NCBI GenBank assembly: GCA_019671135.1
Contig: JAHRHY010000019.1
Coordinates: 744,001-808,000 of the forward strand
From: Linnemannia hyalina
Lineage: Eukaryota > Mortierellomycota > Mortierellomycetes > Mortierellales > Mortierellaceae
Length of the DNA: 64,000 bases
Direction of reading: 5' to 3'
Shown here one piece after another: positions 12,448-25,142 of this stretch; the stretch's first letter is position 1, and each line of letters starts with the position of its first letter. The translations under genes and the position numbers were made by a program. The notes beneath the pieces are model-generated. The model had not been told where the DNA came from. It did not search any database and worked only from the letters and a program-made list of their open reading frames with translations.

Positions 12448-13338
12448 GAGCCCCTTCACTCTCTATTTTTTTTCCAGGGGGGATGGGAAGGAGGACACAT
12501 ACAAAGAGGCATAGTTTGACTACACCACCCACGAGGGAAGAAGGAGTAGGGGTGTCGTGGTGTGTCAGTTTCTTCTCATTTATTCAAGTGGACAAGACGA
12601 GGAAAAGAAGAGAGGATGAGACAGAACGAGTGGAGTTGGAGGTGTGGGAAGTGTGCACCAACGGTTGACTTTATATCATTGGAGTAGTCCACAGGAACCG
12701 GCTGGGAGTCAGCTACGGTTGATGCAGGCAGAAGAGAAGAGGGGATGTATCGTCAGCCAGTTTCTATGTTTTTTCCTTTTTCATAATGCGTGGCAGCAGG
12801 AAAAAAGAGAGAGAAGAGACAAGTCTCGGCCAGGGCTACCGAGCAATGCATCTCCTTCGAGGGTGCTTTTCCATTGCTTCTTTGGTTTTCCTTTGCGCCA
12901 GAATACATAAATGAAATGAAAAGTTCTCGACCTCATAGACCCTTTTTTCCGCTTTTTGTGATATAAAGGAAAGAACCTGTTCTTGAACACACCCCTCTCC
13001 CCTTTCGCTCTCTTTTTCTTTTTCTTTTTTCTTTTCTCTCTATTTTCTCTTTCATCACCCCTCCTCCCTCTTTCTACTCTCTTCTCTCTCCTCTCTCCTC
13101 TCTCTCTCATCCCTTTCATACATCCTCTCCTTCCTTCTCTCCGTCATCCTTCCTCGTCATCTACTCTCTCGCTCATTTATTTTCTACTCAACACCCTCAC
13201 ACTCACCAACACTCACATTCTCCTTCTCCGCACGTTCACCTCTCTACCTCCTCTCCTCCTCGCCCTAGCCTAAACTCCCGTTCCCCTCGGGGATATCCAC
13301 GGCCTCACTTTTTTCTCACTCCACACCACCTACACCAT

Positions 13339-13888
13339 ATGTCCAACCAATACTACCCTGTTGCTGGTGGCGTGCCCATTCAACAACAGCAACAGCAACA
13401 GTTGAGTCTCATGCACCAACAGCAACAACAACAACAGCAGCAGCAACAACTGAGGCTCGACCAGTTTCACCAGGAGCAGCAACGCCAAATACAACTCGCA
13501 GCCGCCGCCGCTGCTGCCGCTGCTACTATTGTTCCCCGCACACTCCACTCCCAACTGCCATTATCGCCCCCTCAGCAACAACTCCAACAGTCCTTCACCA
13601 CAAACGACAACAACAATAACCAAAAAGCAACCCTCTTAGCCCAAACCTTACCACCAACACCTTCCTACAACGACAACGGCGACTCTCCATACTCTAAAAA
13701 CTCTTGGGATAGCACTATCCTCGCTAGCCAGTCGGGCCATGACGACTCACAGGTGGCCATCTCTATCGGCCCTGACGGAAACCTGGTTTCGGTGTTGCCC
13801 CGCTGGGAAGGATACGACCTCAGCAGTTTGCCCCCCGCACAGCTCGTCTCTCGACCCAACAATACCAAAGTCCTGCCACAGCAACAGC

Positions 13889-13919
<31 letters not shown>

Positions 13920-16900
13920 GCAGCAGCAGGACATCTTGCCAAGAGGCAGTGTCACCGACTTCGGTCAGCAGCCCCATCCCTCCGTATTGGTGCAACAACA
14001 GCGCCAGTATTTCACCCAAGGACAGGGCCCTCAGCAGCAGCACCAGCAGGCTTTGCACCAGCAACAGCAACAGCAACAACCACATCCACATCAACAGCAG
14101 CAGAAGCAGATGTCATACCAGGAGCAACAGCAGCCATTATACTCACCAGGACAGCAGCAACAGCAGGAATTGTTTGGTAATGATTACCTGTTCGATGCTC
14201 CTTCCCCCGTGCCCACAATGTCATCCTTGGATATGGGTATCCCCATCGTCCCCTCGCAGCAACAGCAGCAGCAGTCGCAGTCGCAACCGCAGCAGCTCCA
14301 ACAATTGCACGCCTCGCCCTCCCCTCTCCATGTGCCCGAGTATATCAAGACCAGCTGCTCCCCAGAACTGCCTATCAAGGCCTCTCCAGTTGACCAGCTC
14401 GCATGGGGTAAGTTCCACTTCCATCCTTCTCTGCAGCACCAACAGGAGCTCACCGACCTTTCCCTCTTCACTTTCGCTCTCTCCCGGCATCATCCTCCCA
14501 TCCTCACTCCCTCCTTACCTTTCCGTCCCTTCTATCTCTCTTATGCCATCATTAAAATGAATCTATTCTGTGCCCTTCTTCCCACTTTATCTGTCACACC
14601 CACTCACATTCATTGTTATTACTTCGTTCTAATGTCTTTTGGTCATAGCTCCATGGGAGGATCTCGCTGTGCACCCAGACGATCAAGTTACGTATGCCAC
14701 ACCGGCACACACCCACACAAGTTTCGACGACAATCCAAGGGTAAATTAACACCTTCACTGTATTTTCCCCGAACTGGTGACCTCTTTGGCAACAACAGGT
14801 CGATCGAGTGTCTCTCTGTTCACGCATAATCGTAACCCACTAATTGGAATGTCTCGTTCTTTTGTTTTTCCTGTTCTTATTTCTCCAGGATGAGGCTGAC
14901 TACCAGGGTACCAAGCACCTCAAGGTCTTCACCTCTTCCAAGAAGGACGATGACGGCGAGTTCCGCAAGGGCCAGCAGTTTTATCTCAATGTCCATCTGA
15001 CGGAGGAGGATCGCATGCGGTACCGCTACATTCGCATCCCCAGCGAAAACATTGTGTTGCCTTGCCGTGCCGACTCGACCGGCCGTATTGGCTTTGGCTT
15101 GAATGCCTCTGGTAAGCGTTCGGCCGATTCCATGTCGATCCCCACGAGTGCTCAGGAGGAGGATGTGCTGTCGTTGAAGTTGACCACATACCTCGAGCCA
15201 GAGCACCGCCCTGTGGTTCCCTGCGGTCGCTGCAAGGACAAGACTCCCGAGATCTTGCGTTTCCACCCCGGTGTCAATGGCAAGCCCATGATTGACGACA
15301 ACGGCATGGTGATGCTCCGCAACGGCCAGGTCAAGCTGATTGCCTCAGCTTGGTGTGCCAGTACGTCCCACCACCGTGGACCTGGCACCAAGTTCAGCTT
15401 TGAGATTGAGTTGACGAGCATGGGTCATGTGAACCACCCCGAGCCTCTCTTGGTCTACCAGGGCCGCAGTGACGAGGTTGAGATCTACGCCAGCCACGGT
15501 CGTGACAAGGGCGCACGCCAAGCAAGCAGCTACAAGAACAACGAAAAGTAAGTTTCAAGTCTATATATCTTTGGTTTATTTTGGCGCCCAAGTTTGATGC
15601 TTTTAGACTGTAGCAATGTGTTATCGTATGTTTGTTTTGCTTTCGATCATATTTCTTTTTCTAGTGCTTTTTCCTTCTACTTCAAACTGTTGTGTAATCG
15701 TCCTTGTTCATGTGATACTCACGCTGTTGCTCTCACCTTTCGGTCGGTAATGTTTTTCTTCGGTTTATTTTTGCAGGAAATCTCAATCGCCTCCCCAAGA
15801 AGGTGGCAGTGCAGGAGGCCCGCCCTCTCCCGCCAAGACCTCTAGTCCTCCCGGTTCCCCCTCAAACGTAGCCCACCACCTCGACATGGGCCCCGTTAAG
15901 AAGCGACGTGAGGAGCCTCCCATGACCCCTCCCCTGACCGACTCTGAGCTGCCTCCCATGATCAAGAGTCTGGAACCCAGGAAGGGCCCTATATGCCAGG
16001 AGAATCACGTGATTATTATCGGCCAGAACTTCTCCCGCGGAATGACCCCGATGTTTGGTCGTGAGTACGGCAAGGTCATCGAACTCAACCCGTTCTACAT
16101 CGAATGCACGACCCCTCGATACCCCAGGACGGAGACTGTGCGCATCTGGATTCACCACAACGAGACCTTTATGCCTTCAGACAAGTCATACGAGTTTACG
16201 AATGAGCAGGCCCAGTCTGAACTGGAGCAGATGTTGAGGACCATGATCCAGTCCGAGGGCGAGTTTGGCGACGGCTCCTACTTCAACTTGCTTGGCAGAA
16301 TATCCAACCTGCCATCTTCAACCGACATCTCTGGACAAAGCCAGAGCAACGGATCGACGATGCTCCACAACTCGGTTCTACTTGGCTACCAAGTCGGTGT
16401 TGACCTCTTGATTGAGGAGGGTATCGAGCTCGACATTGAGGACGATTCAGGGCTCACTGGTAAGCTTATGCACTTTATTTTTCGCCACACAAGGTTCTTT
16501 TCTATGCGAGAGTATAAAACTAACCGCGTGGTGACATATTTTAATTTGATCCGCATATTTTTTTCTTAGCGCTGGACTATGCTATCCACACCAACAATGT
16601 CGAGATTACCAGCACTCTTCTCCACGCTGGATCCCTGGTCTCCTACGAGAGACTCGATGCTTTGCCGCTTCGCCCAACAACAGCCATGATCACTCTGCTC
16701 AAGGACGTTTGCGGCGTGGAATTGACCTCCAACGACGGCAGCCCCCTGGACGCTGTCCCCGATGTCGCTGATGTTGTCGAGGACGAGACGTCGACCTCGA
16801 CCATGGATCACATCATCTCTAGCAGCGCCAATGATAGCTTTACAGTGCCTACAAGTCTGATTCAGGAGACTATTGTTGAAGAGCCTGAGCAACTGGAGGA

Positions 16901-18209
16901 GGCCAGCCCGGCAGCAGTACCGCGTCCTCTTCAGCGTGTTCCCGTTCCAACCCCAGCGCGTTCAGTTCCCGCGCCCACTATGCAGTCAAAATCTGCCCCT
17001 CACAAGTCTTCCCGCGCCATGTCGATCTCGACTGTCTCGACGCAATCGACTGGTATGGTGTCGTTGGCCGCCACCATGTCGACCATGGCACCCTCTGCCA
17101 CATCGTCGGCGAGAACGGGTCACTCGAGCATGAGTTCCCGCTCTGCCAGCCATGCCAAGGGTGGTCAGGACAACATTTACCTGAGTGCCAAGGAGGGCAA
17201 CATGACTTTGGTCAAGTACCACCTCAACAGGGATCCCACTCTGATCAACGCTCCCTGGAAGTTTGATGGTCGCTCAGTCCTGCACAGTGCCTGTACGTCG
17301 AGCCAGCCCCACGAAATGGTCGAGTACTTGGTTCAGCACGGAGCCCAGGTGAATGCCTTAGACACTTTCCACAAGCGCACTGCTCTCCATGCCCTCTGCC
17401 AGGAGGGAGGTCTCCCTCAGGATGATTGGCGTGTTGTTGTCTCGGCAGCCGATCAGGAGGTGAACGAGCGCGATGTCTTGGCAGCGATGCGATTCTTGTT
17501 GGACCGTGGTGCAGTGGTTGATGCCAGGAACTACTGGAAGGAGACGCCGTTGATGCGTCTGTTTGCCGGACGGGACTGCCCTCTGATGGTACAAGAGTTG
17601 TACAGTCGGGGTGCGAATTCGCGACTCAAGAGTTCCAAGGATTTGTACCCCCACGGCACCGCTCTCGCCTACGCCGCGTACTTTGGAAGGATCAAGTCGT
17701 TGAAGTGGATGGTGGAGAACGATTTGTTGTTGAACGACGAGTCGAACATCAAGGACGCTATTCGATGGGCCAAGTCGTCGAAGGAGTCATCGCTTGGATC
17801 ACATGCCCATGCTGGCCAGCACGCGATGGCCAAGCGCAAGGAGGAGCGCAAGGTGGAGGCGATCCGTCTTTTGGAGAGCTGGCTCGGCGAGGGTGGTTTG
17901 ACCAAGCGCAAGGCTCTGGCGCGTCAGACGATTGTACAACAGGCTGATGGCTGGTGGAGACGCATGAGCGGTATTATTGAGGAAAAGGCTGGCGGGCCTG
18001 GCGGCAATGGAGATGAGCACGAGCAGTCTGCTTCGTCTCCTCAGCGTGACGCTGCTTCTGGCAACAACGGTGGTAATATGCCCACAGAGTTGAGACCAGT
18101 CTGGCGCGATGTAATTGCGCTGTCGGAAAACCTTGCGTCTGATCAAGTCTCGAACACGAGCAGTCGGATGAAATGGAACCCTCTCACCATGCTCCGCAAA
18201 TCCACATAA
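13339..18209 (+). CDS. SPT23/MGA2-like IPT-ankyrin transcription regulator
   Basis: In yeast, Spt23 and Mga2 are ER-anchored precursors that are ubiquitin-processed and then activate the OLE1 desaturase gene. Five exons (13339-14407, 14649-14740, 14889-15547, 15777-16459, 16570-18209) splice in phase to 1380 residues. Order: Gln-rich N-terminus with several poly-Q runs (about 15-38 and 181-200) and an Ala run near 56-66; a conserved region (about 388-605) matching the Spt23/Mga2 N-terminal segment; a basic 'PVKKRREE' patch; an IPT/TIG domain (about 668-748, 'IKSLEPRKGPICQENHVIIIGQNF' region); then ankyrin repeats (about 810-875 and 1035-1225). The C-terminus is polar and ends without a hydrophobic anchor, unlike yeast Spt23/Mga2. 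It may therefore be a soluble nuclear form, or an anchoring exon was missed. Family assignment is firm; target genes are not known here. Confidence 0.88.
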
Positions 18210-19202
18210 CCCACCAACTACTTTTATATCTCGTTGAACGCAATACCCCTCTCCTCTCCTTATCTTTATTATCACTACTAGTACTTATTCTCTCTCTTAC
18301 TCCTCGCTCTTTTCTTTCTCGTTTTTCTATTCTGCGAGACCTCTTTTGTATTTGTAAATAAATGACAACCTATGAATAACGAAACAACATAGAGCATGTC
18401 GTTGTGGGAAGGATAGTTGTCGGGCATGGATATTATGCATGACTTTTTTTCATTTTAGACGATAATGCCCTGATTAACTGATAGCCTGACACACACCGTC
18501 TTATCTTTCATTTTGTCCCCTCGCACATACCCCTGTCTTGTATGTTTCTCTCAATCAGCCAGGGGAGGAAAGAGACATGAGAGAGAGGTGCACAACTGTC
18601 CTTCTGTCCGGTTCGGGAGGATGCATGAGGAGGATGAACGTTTTTTTAATTGTTTGTTTGGAGGTTTTTTTTTTGGTTTGTTTGGTTGTTGGTCAAGGAG
18701 AATGATTTCGATCCTTTTAAGAAACTACAGATGAATGGTAAGTATGGAATTCAAGGCTTTTTTTTTCTTTTTCTTTTCCGGTGCCCTGAGGATGGAGCAT
18801 TGGGCAAGGGGGCAGGGGGCAATAGCATTTATTTCCTTTTTGGAGGCGAAAGAACAGAGGTCCGCCGCCTACTTGCCCACCGCACAATGCACACAACCAA
18901 AAAAAAAAAAAAAAAAAAAAAAGAAAAGCGGAGGAATTGGGCTTCCGTGCGACTTCCCCCCCTCCCACCTCCCCCCTTCCTCATCTCATTATCAGCAGTT
19001 CAAACATTCGGAGCAATTGAAATCTCTTTTTTTTTGTTTCTCCCCTATTTCAACCCTCTTTTGCCCCTGTAATCTTCATTTCTTTATTATTATTTTTTTC
19101 ATTTCCCTCTCCTCTCCTTCACCTCTTTTCACACACTTCTCCCCACTTTCCCAACCCAACCCAGCGCACCAACAACAACAACAACAACAACAAAAAAAAA
19201 AC
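18210..19202. other. Intergenic region and MCP1-like leader
   Basis: About 1 kb with no protein recognised. It holds the 3' UTR of the upstream gene (AATAAA-like at 18357), G/T-rich stretches, a 24-base poly(A) at 18899-18922, and a C/T-rich then CAACAA-rich leader ending directly at the ATG of the next gene. Confidence 0.5.
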
Positions 19203-20888
19203 ATGGCTTCCGCTACCCCGTTGGAGCCCTACAATGTTTGGGAAGACGTCCCGTCCACCATGGACATCAACCTCAATAGCATCGAGACTGACGATAATGA
19301 TTCCACCATCACCACAACCAGCAACTACAGCAATAACAGCAAGAGCAGCAAGAGCAGCAATGGAGGGTCACCGACGCGGTATAGTGCACAGACGATTCGA
19401 CAGAAGAAGGGGCGGCAGTTGTTGTCGACCATGATGGGGGCTGAGGATAAGGATGGCAACAGTAGTGTGGGTGGAGGAGCGTTGTTCCCGACCGCAGGGA
19501 CGAGTTCTTCGACGGTGACTGTTGAGGAGACGAAGGGGGGAGAGAATGAAAGTGGGAGTAGAAAGACGACCATGACGACTACTACTAGGACTGCTACTAC
19601 CAGTTCTTCGTCAGGCAAGCCATCCACCTCCACGTCCAACCCTGCAGCCGCTGGAGGAGCACACAGTTATACCGATGGTACTGGAGCGAGTACTGGAGGT
19701 CAGTTGGGACTTGGCAAAGCATCCCTCCCCCTCGTAGGAGGTGGACGAGGAGGATTCCCGTCGGTGGGTCTGTACCAGGGCATTGGTCGAGTACAGGCAT
19801 TCTCGGCGATGGCGTTTAGTACCTTTGCGGTGATCCATTTGGTTCCTCCCATGCTGGCGTCTGTGGGAGGCATCGAGCTGGCGAATAAGGCTTTGCTCTG
19901 GGGGCGTGTCTATTACCAGGTACCGTATTCTTTGTTTCAATTGAAGGAAGGCTTTTGTTTCTGAGAGTGTGTGGTATTATTTGGGCGCTTTGCTCGGAGG
20001 TTGGGAGGTTCGGAGATTGCAAGGGGGGAGGGCATGGGCGAGATTAGGACATGAGAAGATTTTTTTTTGTTGTCTGTTAGATGCATTGTGTGTTAATGAC
20101 CTGCGTGTTTGTTTTGTTTGTTTGTTTTTTTGTCTGTTTTTTTCTCACACGCACCCACTAACGCCTTCTTCGTTTGTATTGTTTGTTTATAGACAAATGG
20201 ATTGGAGCAGGTACTGGTGTCAGGATCACTGTTGGTGCACTTGGGAGCAGGACTCTGTAAAGCCGTGATCCGCATGGTCTGGAAAGTCAAGTCCTACTAC
20301 TCTGGTTCATCCTCTTCAACATCCCCAAGAGCCATTGAGGATAGAGATACCCCGACCGTCAATAAGGAATCGTCCACCACGACCAACGCTTCCGGTTCTA
20401 CCAGCACTACTACTACTACCAAAATCACGACAATCACCAAGACTACAGGAGGAAGTGGAAGTGGATCGGCAAGCGCACCAGGATTGTTCCCTTACCACCG
20501 ACTCGCAGGCTGGATCCTGACGCCTATGGTCATCGCCCACATGAATGACATGCGTCTGGCCCCACTCGAAGTCCTGGGTGACTCGTCCTTGGTCGATTAC
20601 TCCTTTGTCACATACCTCCATCGGGTTGGGCGTTCCGGACCGTATATTTTGCTGGTGGGATTGTTGGCGTACCATATGTTTGGGGGTGGACCGGTGGCGT
20701 TTAATATGGTGCTGCCGAAGGGTTCGGCGAGGAGAGTCAAGGTTCAGGATTTGATTAGGTCGAAGAAGGTGAGGGGGGGGTTCGCAGCGTTTGTTGTGGG
20801 GGTTGTTGTGGTTGGGACGGCGAGGATTATGTTTGCGGAGGGGCCCATTCCTTTGAGTCGGGTCTATCTTTCACTTTTGGATCTGTAG
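19203..20888 (+). CDS. MCP1: MCP1-like mitochondrial membrane protein
   Basis: Yeast Mcp1 is a mitochondrial outer-membrane protein whose overproduction bypasses loss of ERMES lipid-transfer contacts, acting with Vps13. Two exons (19203-19919 and 20193-20888) encode 470 residues in phase. The first ~190 residues are disordered and Ser/Thr/Asn/Gly-rich. The membrane region begins at 'IGRVQAFSAMAFSTFAVIHLVPP' and has several hydrophobic helices with spaced histidines (FAVIHL, LLVHLG, PYHRLAGW, VIAHMND), typical of the family. A long Ser/Thr linker interrupts the helices near residues 275-320. The last helix is near the C-terminus ('FVVGVVVVGTARIMF'). Longer than yeast Mcp1 because of the low-complexity parts. 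Family call is good; cellular role is by analogy. Confidence 0.8.
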
Positions 20889-21054
20889 GACATGGGGCTG
20901 GTGAGGGGTGGGGGAGGGGCGTGGGCGGGACTGGCTTTTTTTTTTTTATTTCGAATAAATTGAAAGTGCATTTTGATACCAGCCAACTTTTCGCCTCTCT
21001 TTTTGTATCCAACAAACTAATCACCAACACTTTTCAACGCACTAATCAACCATC

Positions 21055-22550
21055 ATGGCCGAATACAAAGGTACACGACAAGCACCTACATACACTTTGT
21101 CTCTCAAAGGAGACCTACTTCAGTCAGGCATCAAGAAAGAATGAAACTTCAAGAAGAAGCGATGCAAAAACTGAAGGAGAGAAAAAAAACCCCCCAATGC
21201 TACCAATAAACCATCAACAGAAAACTCACATCCACCCAACCTCATTCCTCCCCCGCGCACCCCCTCTCACCCAAATAGGAAGCTCACAAGAAGGAGCAAG
21301 GCACCAAAAGCTTGAAAAGGCCCGCGAGAAAATGATGCAAGATTTCGAACAGCAACGGATCCAGATCGCAAAGGACCACGAAGTCAAGGCCGCAGCGGAT
21401 AAGTTTGTGGTGCAGCATTCGAATGTTGAGGAGGCTTTGAAGCAGTCGACGATTGGCTTGGTCCATTTGAAGGATTTTCAGAAGGTTAGATTGGAGTTGG
21501 AGGAGTTGAAGAAGCGGGAGGCTGCCCAGACTAATAAGCTGTAAGTTTATATCTTTTCTTGTTTTTTTTTATGATGAAAAACTTGACGTGGTAAGGTGGA
21601 AGATGTTTTTGTTATCTAGTTAGTAACGAAGATGTTATCTTTATTGTGTACCATAATCATAGGCAGGAGAGAGTGGTGAAGAAGAAGGCAAAGAAGGTGA
21701 TCTCCAAGCTCTCATTCGCGGACGACGAGGAGGAAGAAGAGTCTTCAACAGCATCATCGCCCAAGGACATCAAAGGAAAGAAGCGTGCCCAGGACAACGA
21801 CGACGACGATACAAAGGACTCCAAGTCACCATCAACACCACCATCAGAACCAGCACTGAAGAAGTCAAAGTTTGGCAAGGACCCCAACATCGACACGAGC
21901 TTCTTGCCGGATCGGGAGCGTGAAGAGGAGGAGCGTCGGGTGAGGGAGGAGCTTCGTCAGGAGTGGTTGACAAATCAGCAAAAGATCAAGAATGAGACGA
22001 TCCAGATTACCTACTCTTACTGGGATGGCTCTGGACACCGCAAGGAAGTCGAGGTAAGAACTTTTTCTCTCTCATTGCTGTATTTATGTGATAGTGCAAA
22101 TTGAACAGCAACAGGAACACTCAACGATACATCGTTACTTACTATTGTTTTTTTTTCCTCCCCATACCTTGAAAATAGTGCAAGAAGGGAGATACGATTG
22201 CACAGTTCCTGGAGAAATGCCGGCAACAGTTTCAACAGCTTCGCGGAGTCAGCATCGACAACATGATGTACGTCAAGGAGGATCTGATCATCCCACACCA
22301 TTTCACCTTTTACGACTTTATTATCAACAAGGCTCGTGGAAAGTCGGGACCATTGTTCAGCTTTGATGTCCATGAGGATATTCGATTGACCAACGATGCT
22401 GGAGTCGAAAAGGATGAGTCTCATGCGGGAAAGGTTGTGGAGAGGTCGTATTATGAGAGGAATAAGCATATCTTCCCGTTGAGTCGGTTTGAGATTTATG
22501 ATCCGGAGAAGTCTTATGGCAAGTACTCTATCAAGGGCAATGCCAAGTAG
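21055..22550 (+). CDS. FAM50/XAP5 family nuclear protein
   Basis: XAP5-domain proteins are nuclear and associate with the spliceosome (FAM50A in humans). Exons 21055-21070, 21279-21540, 21663-22053 and 22179-22550 give 346 residues. The first exon has only 16 bases and encodes 'MAEYK' plus one base; this start matches the short N-terminus of the family. The N-terminal half is a basic/acidic coiled coil ('[20 protein letters not shown]') with an acidic and KKAKK-type nuclear-localisation region. The C-terminal half is the conserved domain, including '[12 protein letters not shown]', '[17 protein letters not shown]', '[15 protein letters not shown]' and '[19 protein letters not shown]'. Length and order are typical. 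High confidence. Confidence 0.93.
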
Positions 22551-23440
22551 AAGGGTGGGTGCTGGAGGGCTGGCTTCGTTGGCTGGGATGTTTTGGGGGT
22601 GAGGAGCATCACTTTGTCCGAGTCGAACATGAGTCAATATTAAACAGCATAATAGCACTTCGCAATTCGTTTGTGTTTCTGTCAGCTTGGTGAAGTTTTT
22701 GCATGCAAAAATTGGCGATGGATGTGGCACAATCAATTTTTTTTTGCCATTTCTACCTCCACGTTCTGTCACGAACATGTCATGACTGAGATATCCAGAC
22801 TTGCGCCAGTCAACATTGGCAGTGAATTCATGGGGCCGATGGGGATGGCGCTTGGGTGTCTGGAGAGTGGAGACCAAAAGGACAATAAACTGATGGTCGA
22901 GTGACCCAACAACGACAACAACAACGACAACAACAACGAGAAAGATGTCCTCCAGCGAACCTCACAATGGTGAACTGTATAAGAGCAAGTATATTTTCCA
23001 CTTTCCGTTAGCTGCTTAGTGCAAGCACATGGACCTGCGGCCAGAACTCTGTTACGAGTGCGGGGCGTGGCTCAGGTTTATATTCAAGAACCCCAACAGC
23101 GGATGAGACCCGTTCGTACCGACATCTTTGAAGCTGCCTGTGCGCGCCTTGTGCGTCCCTCACTTTGTCGGCAAGTTCATGCAGATGCGTCAGGACCCCC
23201 AAAAATTGGTGGCAAATTTGGCTTATCCCCTAGTTTGTTTGTGGTGCAAATTTGCACCACATTTTTTTCGATTTATCCAGGTTTCCAATAAAACGGGTTA
23301 GAAGACTACGTCGTGGGAGTGTCCTTGTCGTCTTCGTCACATTACATTCATCACTCTCGAATTCAGCTCTTTTTTTCTCATCATCATCCCGCAACCCATT
23401 ACCTTTTTTTTCTCACACATCGACTTCACCCTACTCACTC
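22551..23440. other. Intergenic region at the left edge of the transposon island
   Basis: It contains the FAM50 3' UTR, a CAACAACGA repeat (about 22909-22941), and a short coding-looking fragment (about 23021-23104: 'MDLRPELCYECGAWLRFIF' then a stop) that I could not assign. A perfect palindrome lies at 23241-23260. No complete gene found. Confidence 0.4.
23241..23260. repeat. Perfect 20-base palindrome
   Basis: GTGGTGCAAATTTGCACCAC equals its own reverse complement. It lies 180 bases before the piggyBac-like start codon. It could be a dimeric protein-binding site, a cruciform-forming sequence or an element end; nothing in the sequence decides. Confidence 0.7.
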
Positions 23441-24530
23441 ATGGACTCCAGTCTCGAGTTCCTCGGTTCCTTTGACGTTTCTGACTCTCAAGGCACCGTA
23501 GTAGCATCTGCGGAGGAGGTTGACGAGGCACAGGAGGAGGAGGAGTTGTTGTTTTCGGTCCGTTGTCGTACTCGACCAACGCCTGGTACAGATAGCTCTG
23601 GGGACGAGGAGGAGGAGAAGGCAGGAGATGAAGGGGTGATAGATGCTTCAGCTCCACCGACAAAGAAAATCTTCTCCGACCCAGTATTGACGGATTTGGC
23701 AGACAACACTAACGCATATGCAGCATCAAAAGGAGCCGGCACAGGAGAGGGATCGCGCCAATGGGTAAAGACCACACCTGACGAACTGCGCACATTCCTC
23801 GGCATCATTGTCTACATGGGCGTGTTCAGGCAGAACTCTGTCTCTGAGTATTGGTCAACCTTCCCTGAATGTCCTCAACACAACATCACTACCTTCATGT
23901 CCCTCGTCCGCTTCGAACAACTGAAGCGTTTTTTTCATGTCTCCAACCCCAACGAGCCTGAGCAACATTGGTTCTCAAAAGTAGAGCCTGTGATAGATAG
24001 GTGCTTCGCTTCCTTTTCTTTTATTTAACGAAGAGAGTTACCACTCTTGCCCTCTGCTAGGCTATAAAAGCTAACTGCGACAATCGCCAGACCCACTTCA
24101 GGTTCTTACCGTGTTCTGGATGGACAATAGACCTGTCTCCATACTCTTCACCGTCCATGCCCTCAGCCTCGGCGACAACGACTGATCCGTTGTCCAAGAT
24201 CGCAGACGCCCTCGAGAGACAAGCGCCAGCGCAAAGTCAGTGCGGGCTGCTCATAAAGGACGTTCCATGGCGTTACTTCCCATCCCAAAATCATCGATGA
24301 CAACAACCACCACATGAACGGAGTCGACATTGCCGACCAGTTATGCAGCTACTATTCGACTCAGCTCAGGACTTATCGCGCATGGGCTCCGATCTTCTTC
24401 TGATTACTGGATACAACAATCATCAATGCGTACCTTATCAACAAACTCTTCGGCTCTTCCATGCATCAAAGGGAGTTCCGATAGTTCCTGGCTAAGGATC
24501 TGATAGTGTCCGCCAAATGTCGCGACACCC
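23441..24530 (+). pseudogene. piggyBac-type transposase pseudogene
   Basis: piggyBac transposases are DDE cut-and-paste enzymes using TTAA targets. The ATG at 23441 opens a frame of 195 codons with an acidic N-terminus followed by the family block 'TPDELRTFLGIIVYMGVF' and 'VRFEQLKRFFHVSN', ending at a stop at 24026-24028. Downstream, 24100-24530 in another frame encodes later parts of the catalytic domain: 'WMDNRPVSILFTVHALS' and 'HMNGVDIADQLCSYYSTQL', with stops inside. The middle part containing the first catalytic Asp is missing or scrambled. So the gene is broken by a deletion, a frameshift and at least three nonsense codons. It lies on the same strand as, and just upstream of, the XPG-Fanzor gene. 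Terminal repeats were not identified. Confidence 0.8.
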
Positions 24531-25142
24531 CTACCTAAGTATCCCCTTATGTCTCGAAAAAATTCAAGGGACCAAACGATGAATTACTGAACTACTCATG
24601 ACTGGCTGCATCCTGTGCAGATAAAATAAACGAGAAGGCATAACACAAGCATATCCTCAACCCACCCAGCGAATCTGCTCTCTCTGCAAGGTCTTCTTTG
24701 CACCAAGAATGATTTAGGAGTATCATACGCGCCCTGAGTTTTAGAAAGGGTCCTGTGCCCGCGCCGATAGCGTTGCATCTCAGTGTCTGTCCACTGAGGC
24801 TGAAATGCATGGGATTGGTGAGAAAGAACCATCCTACCCCTTAATTCGCTCACCCCTAGCTCATAGCTCTGACGTTCACGGTGACTGAGTGAGCGGCTGA
24901 GGCTGAGTGAATAAAGACCACTAGCTTCTTTTTCACCGTTCTGCATCGCCTCGTGTCCCTTTCATTTAAACTGCCCCCTTCTCCCCCTTCTCCTAAACTG
25001 CCCCCCTTCTCAATTGAGCTTCAACAGACCTATGTAAGGCCGATGTTGAAAGTGATTGCGACCCGTGCTATTGAGAGAATCTATGAAATCAGACTCGCGC
25101 TAACCATCAACCTTCAATTGTGAATTACTTAGAATTACAGCA
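24531..25142. other. Region between piggyBac remnant and XPG-Fanzor gene
   Basis: No protein recognised. It contains a CTGCCCCCTTCTC-type short direct repeat (24968-25015) and then an A/T-richer stretch leading to the ATG at 25143, which probably holds the promoter of the next gene or part of an element end. Confidence 0.35.

Larger units (their letters stand above)
9842..13338. other. Long gene-poor region upstream of the SPT23/MGA2-like gene
   Basis: About 3.5 kb without a recognisable protein. It contains homopolymers (30 A at 11516-11545; C tracts near 10942 and 11051), a TTTG repeat near 12165-12190, a CA repeat at 12426-12447 and a long C/T-rich tract at about 12990-13330 just before the start codon. 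The C/T tract is probably leader or core promoter. The open frames here are low-complexity by-products. Confidence 0.5.

Noticed and set aside
13665..13955. Antisense frame with a long poly-Cys run
   Set aside because: It is the complement of the poly-Gln CAA/CAG repeat in the SPT23/MGA2-like gene; the sense frame is clearly the coding one.
22945..23104. Small cysteine-containing fragment after FAM50
   Set aside because: No family recognised, the only possible intron would be about 30 bases, and the frame stops after a short exon; kept only as a note in the intergenic entry.
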